Part shown: positions 26,063 to 35,960 of the stretch, piece after piece
Numbering within the stretch: the first letter of the stretch is position 1
How the letters are laid out: each line of letters begins with the position of its first letter
Translations under genes and position numbers: made by a program
The notes under the pieces: model-generated
The model's database searches: none
What the model saw: the letters and a program-made list of their open reading frames with translations, nothing else
Told to the model about the DNA's origin: nothing
Source: Oscillospiraceae bacterium
Lineage (GTDB): Bacteria; Bacillota; Clostridia; Oscillospirales; Ruminococcaceae
Assembly (NCBI GenBank): GCA_902362965.1
Contig: CABIYQ010000006.1
Span: 131,891-195,890 of the forward strand
Direction: 5' to 3'
DNA length: 64,000 bases

Positions 26063-27327
26063 GTTCGCTGCTTCTTAAAAATGTACATGCTGTTGATATA
26101 GGAACAGATAAAGTCTGCGATATTTTTATCTCAGATGGAATCATACGTAAAATTGGTGAAAGTATTTTCTGTGATTGTGATAAGGAAATTGATTGCAGCG
26201 GTCTGACAGCAATGCCGGCGCTTTTTGATATGCATGTTCACTTCAGAGATCCGGGACTGACTTATAAAGAGGATATTGTAACAGGCTGTAATGCTGCTCT
26301 TGCCGGAGGTTTTACAGGAGTGGCTTGTATGCCTAATACAAAGCCTGTTGTTGACAGTGCGCAGACGGTAGACTATATTATTAATAAATCGAAAAATTCC
26401 GGAGTGAGCGTTTATCCGGTGGGATGTATCACTGCCGGACTTAAAGGCGAAGAGCTTTGCGATTATAAAATGCTGAAAGCGGCGGGAGCAGTTGCAGTTT
26501 CTGATGACGGTCGTCCGGTTGAAAGTCAGACAATGCTTCGAAACGGCATGATAGCCGCAGAAGACGCCGGATTGCTTACAATATCCCATTGTGAAGATCT
26601 GAAGATTATAGGTAAGGGAATTATCAATAAAGGTAAAATTTCCGAGGCACTGGGAGTCGAAGGAATGGATAGAAGTTCTGAAGATTCAATTACCGCAAGG
26701 GAAATCATGACGGCAGCAAGTACAGGGTGCAGAATTCACATTGCTCATGTAAGTACCAAAGGCAGTGTTGATATTATCAGAAATGCTAAGAAACAGGGAA
26801 TTAAGGTTACATGTGAAACCTGTCCTCATTATGTTATGCTGACCGATGAAAAACTTCTTTCAAGGGACGCTGATTACAGAATGAATCCTCCGCTTCGTGA
26901 GGAAGAGGACAGACTGGCGATTATAGAGGGTATATGTGACGGTACGATCGACTGTATTGTAACGGACCACGCTCCTCATTCTCCGGAAGAAAAATCTGAT
27001 TTTCTTAAAGCTCCAAATGGTATTGTGGGACTTGAAACTTCTCTTGCGGCAACACTTACGGGTCTTTATCATACGGGAAAAATCAATCTTGAAAAGCTGA
27101 TCGGTTTAATGTCGGTAAAACCTCGTAAAATTCTTGGACTGCCCATTGAAACAATAACAGTCGGAGCAAAGGCAAATATTGTCCTTGCTGATCTGGACAA
27201 GGAATGGACTGTTGATCCCGAAAAATTTAAATCAAAGGGAAGAAATACTGCATTTAAAGGTATGACGCTAAAAGGTAAGCCGGTTGGTACTATTTCAAAC
27301 GGAGAAATTAAATATTTTGAAAAATAA
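26059..27327 (+). CDS. pyrC: Dihydroorotase
   Basis: Zinc enzyme of de novo pyrimidine synthesis that cyclises carbamoyl aspartate to dihydroorotate. Metal ligands are in [11 protein letters not shown], the HCED and HIAHVS segments, and VTDHAPHS. The 422-residue length marks the type I (Bacillus-like) class. It starts within the last codons of pyrR (ATGA overlap). Aspartate carbamoyltransferase (pyrB), which normally supplies its substrate, is not in this window. Confidence 0.95.
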   Translation: MSSLLLKNVHAVDIGTDKVCDIFISDGIIRKIGESIFCDCDKEIDCSGLTAMPALFDMHVHFRDPGLTYKEDIVTGCNAALAGGFTGVACMPNTKPVVDSAQTVDYIINKSKNSGVSVYPVGCITAGLKGEELCDYKMLKAAGAVAVSDDGRPVESQTMLRNGMIAAEDAGLLTISHCEDLKIIGKGIINKGKISEALGVEGMDRSSEDSITAREIMTAASTGCRIHIAHVSTKGSVDIIRNAKKQGIKVTCETCPHYVMLTDEKLLSRDADYRMNPPLREEEDRLAIIEGICDGTIDCIVTDHAPHSPEEKSDFLKAPNGIVGLETSLAATLTGLYHTGKINLEKLIGLMSVKPRKILGLPIETITVGAKANIVLADLDKEWTVDPEKFKSKGRNTAFKGMTLKGKPVGTISNGEIKYFEK

Positions 27328-27347
27328 AATATAAAGGAGTACTGCAA

Positions 27348-28274
27348 ATGTCATTTGACAGACTGATAGCAAAAATAATTGAGACAAAAAATCCTACTGT
27401 TGTAGGACTTGATCCTAAGCTTGACTATGTTCCTGAATATATTAAAAATAAGTATTTTGAAGAGGACGGGTTTACCCTTAAAGCTGCGGCCAAGGCTATA
27501 TTTAAATTTAATCAGAAAATCATTGATGAGATATGTGATATTGTTCCGGCAATTAAGCCGCAGGCGGCTTACTATGAAATGTACGGTCACTATGGAATAA
27601 AAACACTTGAAAAAACAATCCGTTATGCAAAGCTGAAGGGTATGTTTGTTATAACAGACGGCAAGCGAAATGATATCGGTGCTACTATGGAGGCTTATAC
27701 TGCCGCTCATCTGGGCAGTGTGAAAATAAGTGACACAGAATGTGAACCTTTCGGTGCGGATGCACTGACAGTTAACGGATATCTTGGTTCGGACGGTATT
27801 AATCCTTTGTTGGAGGTTTGCAAAGAAAAAGACAGGGGCATATTTGTTCTTGTAAAGACTTCTAATAAGTCCAGCGGTGAGCTTCAGGACAAGCTTATTG
27901 ACGGTATTCCAGTTTATGCTGTTATGGGCGATATGTGCGAGAAGTGGGGAAGCGAACAAATAGGTGAATACGGCTATTCCTCAGTCGGTGCAGTTGTGGG
28001 TGCTACTTATCCGGAACAGCTTTCCGAACTGCGAAAAAGGCTTCCTCATACAATGTTTCTGGTACCTGGTTACGGCGCTCAGGGCGGCGGTGCTCAGGGA
28101 ATAGCAGGTGCATTTGATGAAAACGGTCTGGGAGCAATTGTAAATTCTTCAAGAGCAGTTATGTGTGCATATAAAAATGAAGAAAACTGTTCGGAACAGG
28201 ATTTTGCAAAGGCTGCGAGAAGAGAAGCGATCAGAATGAGAGAGGATATTACTTCTTATATAAATCTGAAATAA
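27348..28274 (+). CDS. pyrF: Orotidine 5'-phosphate decarboxylase
   Basis: Final step to UMP. The active site DGKRNDIGATMEAY is clear (Asp-Lys-Asp array). At 308 residues it is of the longer type 2 class that begins with TVVGLDPKLDYVPEYI. ATG 27348 follows AAAGGAG. It lies between pyrC and carA in the operon. Confidence 0.94.
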   Translation: MSFDRLIAKIIETKNPTVVGLDPKLDYVPEYIKNKYFEEDGFTLKAAAKAIFKFNQKIIDEICDIVPAIKPQAAYYEMYGHYGIKTLEKTIRYAKLKGMFVITDGKRNDIGATMEAYTAAHLGSVKISDTECEPFGADALTVNGYLGSDGINPLLEVCKEKDRGIFVLVKTSNKSSGELQDKLIDGIPVYAVMGDMCEKWGSEQIGEYGYSSVGAVVGATYPEQLSELRKRLPHTMFLVPGYGAQGGGAQGIAGAFDENGLGAIVNSSRAVMCAYKNEENCSEQDFAKAARREAIRMREDITSYINLK

Positions 28275-28313
28275 TGGATATAAATAAATTTTATCGGTGA
28301 AAGGAATGATTAG

Positions 28314-29420
28314 ATGTCCATATTTAATCAAAGTCAAAAGGCTTATCTGCTTTTAGCGGACGGTACTGTTTTTGAAGGCCGCAGCTTCGGTGCAGAGGGT
28401 ACTGTTATCGGTGAGGTCGTTTTTACGACTAGTCTTACCGGATATCAGGAAACGCTTACCGATCCCAGCTATTACGGTCAGATCGTTACGCAGACATTTC
28501 CGCTTATAGGAAATTACGGTGTTAACGACGGAGATTATGAGTCGGCAAGATCTTATGTCAGCGGCTATATTGTAAGGGAATGGTGTAATACTCCGTCTAA
28601 CTTCCGCTGTCAGGGTAATATAGATACATTTCTTAAGGAACAGAATATTATTGGTATTCATTCTATTGATACACGCTGTCTTACAAGAATTATTCGTGAA
28701 GCAGGTGTTATGAACGGTGTTATTACAACTGAAAATGTATATGAGAAAAAAGACGAGCTTTTAAAACAGATAAATGAATATAAAATTACTGATGCTGTAA
28801 AAAGCGTTACAAATCCTGAAACAAGAACTTACGGAAGTGAAGATCATAAATACAAAGTGGCACTTTTTGATTTCGGTTACAAGAGAAACATAAGAAATGA
28901 ACTTGTAAATCGTGGCTGCGAGGTTATTGTTGTACCGGCTAATACTACCGCAGAGCAAATCAAGGAAATTGCTCCGGATGGTATAATGTTTTCAAATGGT
29001 CCCGGAGATCCGTCTGAAAACACTGAGGTAATAAAAAACATCAGAGAAATCGCTCAGCTTGGTATTCCGATTTTTGGAATTTGTCTGGGACATCAGCTTA
29101 TGGCTTTGGCTCATGGAGCAACAACACAAAAGCTGAAATACGGTCACAGAGGTGCAAATCAGCCGGTTATCGACAAGGCTCTGGGAAAAACTTTTGTAAC
29201 CAGTCAAAACCATGGTTATGCTGTAGTAGGCGAAAGTATGGATCCTGAAATCGGAGAAGTTTCACATATTAATGCAAACGACGGGACATGCGAGGGCATG
29301 AGGTATAAAAACATCAATGCTTTTACAGTTCAGTTCCATCCGGAAGCTCACGGCGGTCCGCAGGACACGGCTTACTTATTTGATGAATTTATTGAAATGA
29401 TTAAAAAGGAGATGCACTGA
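28314..29420 (+). CDS. carA: Carbamoyl-phosphate synthase small subunit
   Basis: Glutaminase subunit that supplies ammonia to CarB. The class I amidotransferase nucleophile is in FGICLGHQLMALAHG, with His and Glu later in FTVQFHPEAHGGP. The N-terminal domain reads YLLLADGTVFEGRSFG. The 368-residue length is typical. Its stop is directly followed by carB. In this operon it serves pyrimidine rather than arginine synthesis, by context. Confidence 0.95.
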   Translation: MSIFNQSQKAYLLLADGTVFEGRSFGAEGTVIGEVVFTTSLTGYQETLTDPSYYGQIVTQTFPLIGNYGVNDGDYESARSYVSGYIVREWCNTPSNFRCQGNIDTFLKEQNIIGIHSIDTRCLTRIIREAGVMNGVITTENVYEKKDELLKQINEYKITDAVKSVTNPETRTYGSEDHKYKVALFDFGYKRNIRNELVNRGCEVIVVPANTTAEQIKEIAPDGIMFSNGPGDPSENTEVIKNIREIAQLGIPIFGICLGHQLMALAHGATTQKLKYGHRGANQPVIDKALGKTFVTSQNHGYAVVGESMDPEIGEVSHINANDGTCEGMRYKNINAFTVQFHPEAHGGPQDTAYLFDEFIEMIKKEMH

Positions 29421-29421
29421 T

Positions 29422-32400
29422 ATGCCTTTAAGACAGGATATTAAAAAAGTACTTGTAATAGGTTCCGGCCCGATTGTTATCGGACAGGCTGCCGAATTTG
29501 ACTATGCAGGCACTCAGGCATGCCGTGCATTGAAACAGGAAGGACTTGAGGTTGTACTTATAAACTCAAATCCTGCTACAATTATGACAGACAAGGCTAT
29601 GGCGGATAAGATATATATTGAACCGCTGACTCTTGACGTAGTAAAAAGAATTATTGAAATTGAAAAACCTGACAGCGTTTTATCTACATTGGGCGGACAG
29701 ACCGGTCTTACTCTTTCCATGCAGCTTGCAGAAGAAGGATTTCTTGATGCTCACAATGTTAAGCTTTTGGGTGCTGATCCTCTGACAATTCACAAGGCTG
29801 AGGATAGACAGGCTTTTAAGGATACAATGGAAAAAATCGGCGAACCATGTATTCCTTCAAAGGTTGTTGAAACTATTGAAGATGCCGTTGACTTTGCAAA
29901 AGTTATCGGTTATCCTGTAATAGTCCGTCCTGCGTTTACACTTGGCGGTACAGGCGGCGGTATTGCCGAAAATGAAGAACAGCTGAGAGATATTTCCAAA
30001 AACGGTCTGAGACTTTCACCTATCACTCAGGTACTTATTGAAAAATGTATCAGCGGCTGGAAAGAAATTGAGTTTGAGGTAATCAGAGACAGTAAGGGAA
30101 ATGTTATTACAGTATGCTCTATGGAAAACTTTGACCCTGTAGGCGTGCATACGGGTGACAGTATCGTTATTGCGCCTGCCGTTACTCTTTCCGACAGAGA
30201 ATATCAGATGCTTAGAACAGCGTCTCTGAATATTATTTCAGAACTTAAAGTTGAGGGCGGTTGTAACTGCCAGTTTGCACTGCATCCTGAATCAATGGAA
30301 TATGCGGTTATAGAAGTAAATCCGAGAGTTTCACGTTCTTCTGCACTTGCTTCAAAGGCTACAGGCTATCCGATCGCAAAGGTTGCTACAAGAATTGCTA
30401 TCGGCTATACTCTTGATGAAATAATCAATCAGGTTACCGGAAAAACATACGCATGCTTTGAACCAGCGCTTGACTATGTTGTAGTAAAATTCCCTAAATG
30501 GGCATTTGACAAGTTTGTTTATGCAAAGCGTACTTTGGGTACTCAGATGAAAGCAACAGGCGAGGTTATGGCAATCGGTACAAGCTTTGAACAGGCAATG
30601 ATGAAAGCAGTACGTTCAACTGAGCTTGGTGTTGATTCAATGAATATGAAGAAGTTTGCCGACTATTCAACTGAAGAGCTTCTTGAGAAAATCCCTCATG
30701 CTGATGATGAAAGAGCATTTCAGGTTTACGAGCTGTTAAAGCGTGACGTTTCTATTGAAAAGCTGCATGAAATCACTCTTATTGACGAATGGTTCCTGGA
30801 CAAGCTTAAAAATCTGGTGGAACTGGAAAGATGGCTTGCAGATGGTGAGCTTACTGAAGAAAAGTATCTTTTTGCTAAGAAGTTCGGATATCTTGACAGT
30901 ACAATTGAACGCATGTCAGGGCAGAAATGTCCTCTAAGAAAGAGAGCCGTTTATAAAATGGTTGACACATGCGCAGGCGAATTTAAGGCTGAAACACCTT
31001 ACTTCTATTCAACCTTTGATGAAGAAAATGAAGCAAAGCAGTTTATTGAAAGAACTGATACTGGAAAGAAAAAGGTTATTGTTTTCGGTTCAGGTCCTAT
31101 CAGAATCGGTCAGGGTATCGAATTTGACTACTGTTCCGTTCATTGCGTATGGTCCTTGAAAGAAGAGGGGTATGAAGCGGTAATCTGCAACAACAATCCG
31201 GAAACAGTTTCCACTGACTTCGATACCGGAGACAGACTGTATTTTGATCCGCTTACAAAAGAGGACGTTGAATCCATTATTGAAACTGAACAGCCTTACG
31301 GCGTTGTTGTACAGTTCGGCGGTCAGACGGCTATCAAGCTTACCCGTCATCTTGCGGATATGGGTGTAAATATACTCGGTACTTCAGCTGATAGTATTGA
31401 CGCAGCAGAAGACAGAGAAAGATTTGACGAATTACTTGAAAAGTGCGAAATTCCTCGTCCGGCAGGATATACTGTCATGACGACAGAGGAAGCTGTCGAA
31501 GTTGCAGAAAAGCTTGGATATCCTGTACTGCTCCGTCCTTCATACGTTCTCGGCGGACAGAATATGATCATTGCTCATTCTGAAAAAGATGTAGTTGAGT
31601 ATATGGGAATTATCACAAGAACCATGATTGAAAATCCTGTTCTTATTGATAAATATATGATGGGCAAGGAAGTTGAAGTTGACGCTATTTGTGATGGCAC
31701 TGATTTCTTGATTCCGGGAATTATGGAGCATATTGAGCGTGCCGGAGTTCATTCGGGTGACTCAATTTCAGTATACCCTGCCCAGACATTATCTCCGGAA
31801 ATTGTAGATACCATAATTGACTATACAAAGAAGCTTGCTTTTGAACTGAAAGTAATCGGTCTTGTAAATATTCAGTATGTTGTTTATAATAATGAAGTAT
31901 ATGTAATTGAAGTTAATCCGCGTTCCTCAAGAACAGTACCGTATATCAGTAAGGTTACAGGTATTCCTATGGTGGATATCGCAACTAAAATTATGCTGGG
32001 ATCAAGTCTTAAGGAACAAGGTTACGAAAGCGGACTTTATAAAAAGAGCAAGTATGTTGCTGTTAAGGTTCCGGTATTCTCATTTGAAAAGCTACAGGAC
32101 GTTGATACTATGCTTGGTCCTGAGATGAAATCTACAGGCGAATGTTTGGGCATTGCGGAAACATTTGAGGACGCATTGCTGAAAGGTCTTGTTGCTGCCG
32201 GATATGACCTCAAGAAAGAGGGCGGTGTGCTGATTTCAGTAAGAGATACGGACAAGCAGGAAATTATTGCCGTTGCGGACAAGTTTGCTCAGATGGGCTT
32301 TGAACTTTACGGTACAAGCGGTACGGCAAGCACACTTAATAAGAATATGATCGCTACAAATCTTGTAAATAAGATATCTGAAGATACAGAACCTAACGTA

Positions 32401-32616
32401 CTTTCACTTCTTGAAAGCGGAAAGATTCACTATGTAATTTCTACATCTGAAAAGGGAAGACTTCCGGCTAGAGATAGTGTTAAAATGCGCCGTAAATCTG
32501 TAGAGCGTTCGATTTGCAGTCTGACTGCTATTGATACTGCCAAGGCTCTTGCAAACGTACTTATGACAAACAGATCTATCGACGATGTTGAAATGATTGA
32601 TATTACAAAAATATAA
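29422..32616 (+). CDS. carB: Carbamoyl-phosphate synthase large subunit
   Basis: A 1064-residue synthetase with two homologous ATP-grasp halves (KVLVIGSGPIVIGQAAEFDY at the N-terminus, and KVIVFGSGPIRIGQGIEFDY near residue 550) and a C-terminal MGS-like allosteric domain that binds UMP or similar effectors in many bacteria. It begins one base after carA. A stem-loop follows its stop. The protein looks intact. Confidence 0.96.
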   Translation: MPLRQDIKKVLVIGSGPIVIGQAAEFDYAGTQACRALKQEGLEVVLINSNPATIMTDKAMADKIYIEPLTLDVVKRIIEIEKPDSVLSTLGGQTGLTLSMQLAEEGFLDAHNVKLLGADPLTIHKAEDRQAFKDTMEKIGEPCIPSKVVETIEDAVDFAKVIGYPVIVRPAFTLGGTGGGIAENEEQLRDISKNGLRLSPITQVLIEKCISGWKEIEFEVIRDSKGNVITVCSMENFDPVGVHTGDSIVIAPAVTLSDREYQMLRTASLNIISELKVEGGCNCQFALHPESMEYAVIEVNPRVSRSSALASKATGYPIAKVATRIAIGYTLDEIINQVTGKTYACFEPALDYVVVKFPKWAFDKFVYAKRTLGTQMKATGEVMAIGTSFEQAMMKAVRSTELGVDSMNMKKFADYSTEELLEKIPHADDERAFQVYELLKRDVSIEKLHEITLIDEWFLDKLKNLVELERWLADGELTEEKYLFAKKFGYLDSTIERMSGQKCPLRKRAVYKMVDTCAGEFKAETPYFYSTFDEENEAKQFIERTDTGKKKVIVFGSGPIRIGQGIEFDYCSVHCVWSLKEEGYEAVICNNNPETVSTDFDTGDRLYFDPLTKEDVESIIETEQPYGVVVQFGGQTAIKLTRHLADMGVNILGTSADSIDAAEDRERFDELLEKCEIPRPAGYTVMTTEEAVEVAEKLGYPVLLRPSYVLGGQNMIIAHSEKDVVEYMGIITRTMIENPVLIDKYMMGKEVEVDAICDGTDFLIPGIMEHIERAGVHSGDSISVYPAQTLSPEIVDTIIDYTKKLAFELKVIGLVNIQYVVYNNEVYVIEVNPRSSRTVPYISKVTGIPMVDIATKIMLGSSLKEQGYESGLYKKSKYVAVKVPVFSFEKLQDVDTMLGPEMKSTGECLGIAETFEDALLKGLVAAGYDLKKEGGVLISVRDTDKQEIIAVADKFAQMGFELYGTSGTASTLNKNMIATNLVNKISEDTEPNVLSLLESGKIHYVISTSEKGRLPARDSVKMRRKSVERSICSLTAIDTAKALANVLMTNRSIDDVEMIDITKI

Positions 32617-32652
32617 ACTTTAGGGCGGAATTTTATTCCGCCTGAAAGTTTA
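32615..32652 (+). terminator. Stem-loop after carB
   Basis: AAACTTTAGGGCGGAA pairs with TTCCGCCTGAAAGTTT with one small bulge. The run of T after it is short, so this may be a leaky terminator or an RNA-stabilising hairpin rather than a strong stop. Confidence 0.62.
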
Positions 32653-32704
32653 ATTAGAACATGTAAAAGTATACTTAAAAGGTGCAAATTATGGGAGTTG
32701 TATA

Positions 32705-33214
32705 ATGATATTGGAAACTGAAAGAACTTATTTGAGGAAAATTGAGCAATCCGATTTCAATGCACTTTGTAAAATTCTACAGGATAAAGAAGTTATGTAT
32801 GCATATGAACATGCGTTTAGTTGTGAAGAAGTGCAGGAATGGCTTGATAAACAGCTCAAAAGGTATAATGAAGACGGATTTGGACTTTGGGCTGTGATTT
32901 TAAAGGATACTGATGAAATTATTGGTCAGTGTGGAATTACAATGCAGGAATATAAAAATAAAAAAGTTCCTGAAATAGGTTATCTTTTTCAAAAGGCTTT
33001 TTGGCATCAAGGGTATGCAGCGGAAACAGCAGTCGCATGTAAGGAATATGCATTTAATGTTTTGAATATTGACGAAGTTTATTCGATTATACGTGATAAT
33101 AATATTACTTCTCAAAATGTAGCTAAGAAAAATGGTATGACAATTAAAGATGAATTTGTCAAGCATTATAATGGTATGGACATGCTGCATTATGTTTTTT
33201 CGGTGAAGAAGTAA
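32705..33214 (+). CDS. GNAT family N-acetyltransferase (RimJ/RimL-like)
   Basis: A 169-residue GNAT protein. It starts with the RimJ/RimL-like pattern ILETERTYLRKIEQSDF. Motif A is IGYLFQKAFWHQGYAAET, and the C-terminal SQNVAKKNGM is typical. Substrate is unknown. It opens a set of five small genes between carB and pyrK. The ribosome site (GGGAGTTGTATA) is acceptable. Confidence 0.85.
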   Translation: MILETERTYLRKIEQSDFNALCKILQDKEVMYAYEHAFSCEEVQEWLDKQLKRYNEDGFGLWAVILKDTDEIIGQCGITMQEYKNKKVPEIGYLFQKAFWHQGYAAETAVACKEYAFNVLNIDEVYSIIRDNNITSQNVAKKNGMTIKDEFVKHYNGMDMLHYVFSVKK

Positions 33215-33236
33215 TAAATTGTTTAAGGAGGTTTAT

Positions 33237-33569
33237 ATGTCTACAAGCAAGGAATACTTAAATTTTGTATTGGAACAGTTATCCGAATTAGAAGAAATTT
33301 CACATCGTGCCATGATGGGTGAATATATAATCTATTATCGTGGAAAAATTGCAGGCGGAATTTATGATAACAGATTATTGATCAAGCCTACGGAATCTGC
33401 AAAATCAGTTATGCCTACAGTAACCTATGAAATACCGTATAAGGGTGCAAAGGAAATGCTGTTGGTTGACAATCTGGATGACAAGGAATTTTTAAAGAAA
33501 TTATTTGAAGCTATGTATGATGAACTGCCGGAGAAAAAAGTTAAAAAGAAAATACAAACTAAGGAGTAA
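33237..33569 (+). CDS. TfoX/Sxy N-terminal domain protein
   Basis: A 110-residue protein with only the TfoX N-terminal domain (ISHRAMMGEYIIYYRGKIAG, then DNRLLIKPTESAK). In Haemophilus TfoX regulates competence, but single-domain versions in Firmicutes have no known role. ATG 33237 lies five bases after a perfect AAGGAGGT. It lies three bases upstream of the next acetyltransferase gene. Confidence 0.82.
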   Translation: MSTSKEYLNFVLEQLSELEEISHRAMMGEYIIYYRGKIAGGIYDNRLLIKPTESAKSVMPTVTYEIPYKGAKEMLLVDNLDDKEFLKKLFEAMYDELPEKKVKKKIQTKE

Positions 33570-33572
33570 TAA

Positions 33573-34079
33573 ATGAAAATTGAAATAAAACCGTTTTGCA
33601 TGGAATATGCAGCAGAGCTGTCAAAGGCTTTGAATAACAAGAAAATACTTGATAATCTCAGAGACGGTATTTCTTATCCCTATACTGTAAAAGATGCCGA
33701 GGATTATATCAGTTTTATACTTGATTCGGATAAAAACAGTACTTATGTTTTTGCTGTTTGTGCAGATAATAAAGTGATAGGTACTGTAGGTGCTTTTAGG
33801 GGAAGTAATATTCATTTCAGGACGGCTGAGCTTGGTTACTATATTGCAGAATCGTACTGGGGAAAAGGAATTATGACCGAAGCAGTTGCTCAGATATGTA
33901 ATTATATTTTTGAAAATACTGATATTATCAGAATTTATGCTGAACCTTTTTCATACAATATTGGTTCATGTAAGGTTCTTGAAAAAAATGGTTTTATATG
34001 CGAAGGTATTTTAAGAAAGAATGCAGTTAAAAACGGAAAAGTTATTGATATGAAAATGTATTCAAAAGTAAAAGGATAA
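33573..34079 (+). CDS. GNAT family N-acetyltransferase
   Basis: A second GNAT protein of 168 residues with only distant similarity to the one before the TfoX-like gene. Motif A reads LGYYIAESYWGKGIMTEA, and the C-terminus IGSCKVLEKNGFICEG is family-typical. Substrate unknown. ATG 33573 follows AAGGAG three bases after the TfoX-like gene. Confidence 0.85.
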   Translation: MKIEIKPFCMEYAAELSKALNNKKILDNLRDGISYPYTVKDAEDYISFILDSDKNSTYVFAVCADNKVIGTVGAFRGSNIHFRTAELGYYIAESYWGKGIMTEAVAQICNYIFENTDIIRIYAEPFSYNIGSCKVLEKNGFICEGILRKNAVKNGKVIDMKMYSKVKG

Positions 34080-34114
34080 TTTTCTTTATATCTGATTCAA
34101 TGAGGTGAATTGTT

Positions 34115-34489
34115 TTGAAAAGAGAACTTGGTATAGCAAGATGCGGACTTGCTTGTTGTTTGTGTGCAGAGAATACTCATTGTACAGGCTGTAATTCGGG
34201 AGAATGTCCTGACAAAGAATGGTGTGAAAACAGGAAATGTTCAATTGAAAAGGAAATAAGTCATTGTTATGAATGCAATGAGGACTGTAAAAGAGGATTG
34301 TTGAAAAAAATTAAACCATACGCATTTACACTGTTCATTAAAAGATATGGTGAAGAATATTTGTTGGATTGCCTTGAATCTAATGAGAAAATGGGGATAG
34401 TGTATCATCGTGAAGGGATTACAGGAGATTATGATAATTTTACAGATTTGGAAGAACTAATAGAATTTATCAAAACAGGAAAGCGTTGA
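34115..34489 (+). CDS. DUF3795 Cys-rich protein
   Basis: A 124-residue protein with many Cys in the first half (RCGLACCLCAENTHCTGC, then CPDKEWCENRKC and CYECNEDC), as in the DUF3795 family. The pattern suggests a metal or cluster site. Function is unknown. The start is TTG 34115, eight bases after GAGGTG. The second half is not Cys-rich and may be a separate helical domain. Confidence 0.8.
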   Translation: MKRELGIARCGLACCLCAENTHCTGCNSGECPDKEWCENRKCSIEKEISHCYECNEDCKRGLLKKIKPYAFTLFIKRYGEEYLLDCLESNEKMGIVYHREGITGDYDNFTDLEELIEFIKTGKR

Positions 34490-34569
34490 ATTTAATTTTG
34501 CAGAAAATAAACACCAAAAAAGATATACAAAATACATATTGATTAAATTTGTTAAAGGAGCAAAGTTTC

Positions 34570-35166
34570 ATGAAAAAAATTATGTTTGTTATACTGGAGC
34601 AATATGCCGATTGGGAAGCTGCTTATCTGTCATCGGCGATATATATGCTAGGACAAGGTAAATTTGTAGTCAAAACAGTGTCATTGACAAAGGATATTGT
34701 TACGTCTATAGGCGGTTTTCATACAGTACCTGATTATGATATTCATTCTGTTACCGAAGACTATGAGGCTTTAATTCTGATTGGCGGAATGACATGGAGA
34801 AATGAAAATGCACAGCAAGTTAAAATGTTAGTAGAAAAATGCGTTGAAAACGGAAAAATTTTAGCAGGTATTTGTGACGCTTCTGCATTTTTAGGAACTG
34901 TTGGAGTGTTAAACAATGTCAATCATACCAGTAATGACTTGAATGATTTGAAACAATGGGCAGGCAGTGCATATACAGGAGAAGAAAAGTACATTAAAAA
35001 ACAGGCGGTAAGCGATAAGAATATTGTTACTGCAAACGGTACGGCAGCGCTGGAATTTGCAAGAGAAGTAATGCTGACTTTAAAAATCGCAGAAGAAAAT
35101 AAAATTATTGAATGGTATAATTTTCATAAGCTGGGTTGTTATAATGCGCCTATGCCGAAGATGTAA
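34570..35166 (+). CDS. DJ-1/PfpI family protein (class I amidotransferase-like)
   Basis: A 198-residue DJ-1/PfpI superfamily protein. The nucleophile Cys is in ILAGICDASAFLG and the family's acidic residue is in the early VILEQYADWEAAYL. Members act as chaperones, proteases or glyoxalases, so no reaction is assigned. ATG 34570 follows AAGGAG by nine bases; TTG 34549 would extend into the ribosome site. It is 23 bases upstream of pyrK. Confidence 0.82.
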   Translation: MKKIMFVILEQYADWEAAYLSSAIYMLGQGKFVVKTVSLTKDIVTSIGGFHTVPDYDIHSVTEDYEALILIGGMTWRNENAQQVKMLVEKCVENGKILAGICDASAFLGTVGVLNNVNHTSNDLNDLKQWAGSAYTGEEKYIKKQAVSDKNIVTANGTAALEFAREVMLTLKIAEENKIIEWYNFHKLGCYNAPMPKM

Positions 35167-35189
35167 ATTTATTATGAAAGGAAAGATAT

Positions 35190-35960
35190 ATGAAGTACAC
35201 ACAGGGAAAATATCAGGTTTTAGAAAAAAAAGCGTTGGCAAAGGATATTTTCAGTATTGTTATCCTTTGCCCTGAAATCGCACAGGTCGCTGTTCCCGGA
35301 CAGTTTGTTCACATTCTGCCGGAGGGCTGTACTTTAAGACGTCCCATTTCGATTTGTGATATTGATAAAGAAAAAGGAACACTGAGAATAGTATTTATTG
35401 TAAAAGGGGACGGTACTAAGCAGATTGCTGAAATAAATGAGGGCAGTCTTATTGATATGCTTGCACCTCTTGGTCACGGTTTTACAGTAGACGAGTCTTT
35501 CAAAAAGGTTGTGCTTGTTGGCGGAGGAATCGGTACTCCTCCTATGCTGCCTTTGGCGAAAATTTACGGAGAAAAAGCTACAGTAATTTCAGGTTTCAGA
35601 AGTGCGGAAGCTGTAATTTTGCAGGAAGATTTCAAAAAGACAGGTGCTGAAACTATTTTATGCACTGATGACGGAACTACAGGCAGAAAGGGTTTTGTTA
35701 CAGAACCTCTTAAAGAACTTCTTGAACAGGGAAGTATTGACGCAGTTTATGCATGCGGTCCTATGCCTATGCTGAAAAATATTGCCTCACTTGCAGACCA
35801 AACAAATGTTTACTGTGAAGTTTCACTTGAAGAAAGAATGGGCTGCGGAATCGGTGCATGTCTGGTATGTGCATGTAAAACCAAAAAAGACGGTGAGGAG
35901 CATTTTGCACATGTATGTAAAAACGGTCCTGTATTTAATGCAAAGGAGGTAATCTGGTAA
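35190..35960 (+). CDS. pyrK: Dihydroorotate dehydrogenase electron transfer subunit
   Basis: PyrK carries FAD and a [2Fe-2S] cluster and passes electrons from dihydroorotate, via PyrD, to NAD. The flavin region is HILPEGCTLRRPISICDI, the NAD site VVLVGGGIGTPPML, and the cluster cysteines are in MGCGIGACLVCACKT and the later HVCKNG. The 256-residue length is typical. It overlaps pyrD by one base. The pair is separated from carB by five unrelated small genes. Confidence 0.94.
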   Translation: MKYTQGKYQVLEKKALAKDIFSIVILCPEIAQVAVPGQFVHILPEGCTLRRPISICDIDKEKGTLRIVFIVKGDGTKQIAEINEGSLIDMLAPLGHGFTVDESFKKVVLVGGGIGTPPMLPLAKIYGEKATVISGFRSAEAVILQEDFKKTGAETILCTDDGTTGRKGFVTEPLKELLEQGSIDAVYACGPMPMLKNIASLADQTNVYCEVSLEERMGCGIGACLVCACKTKKDGEEHFAHVCKNGPVFNAKEVIW

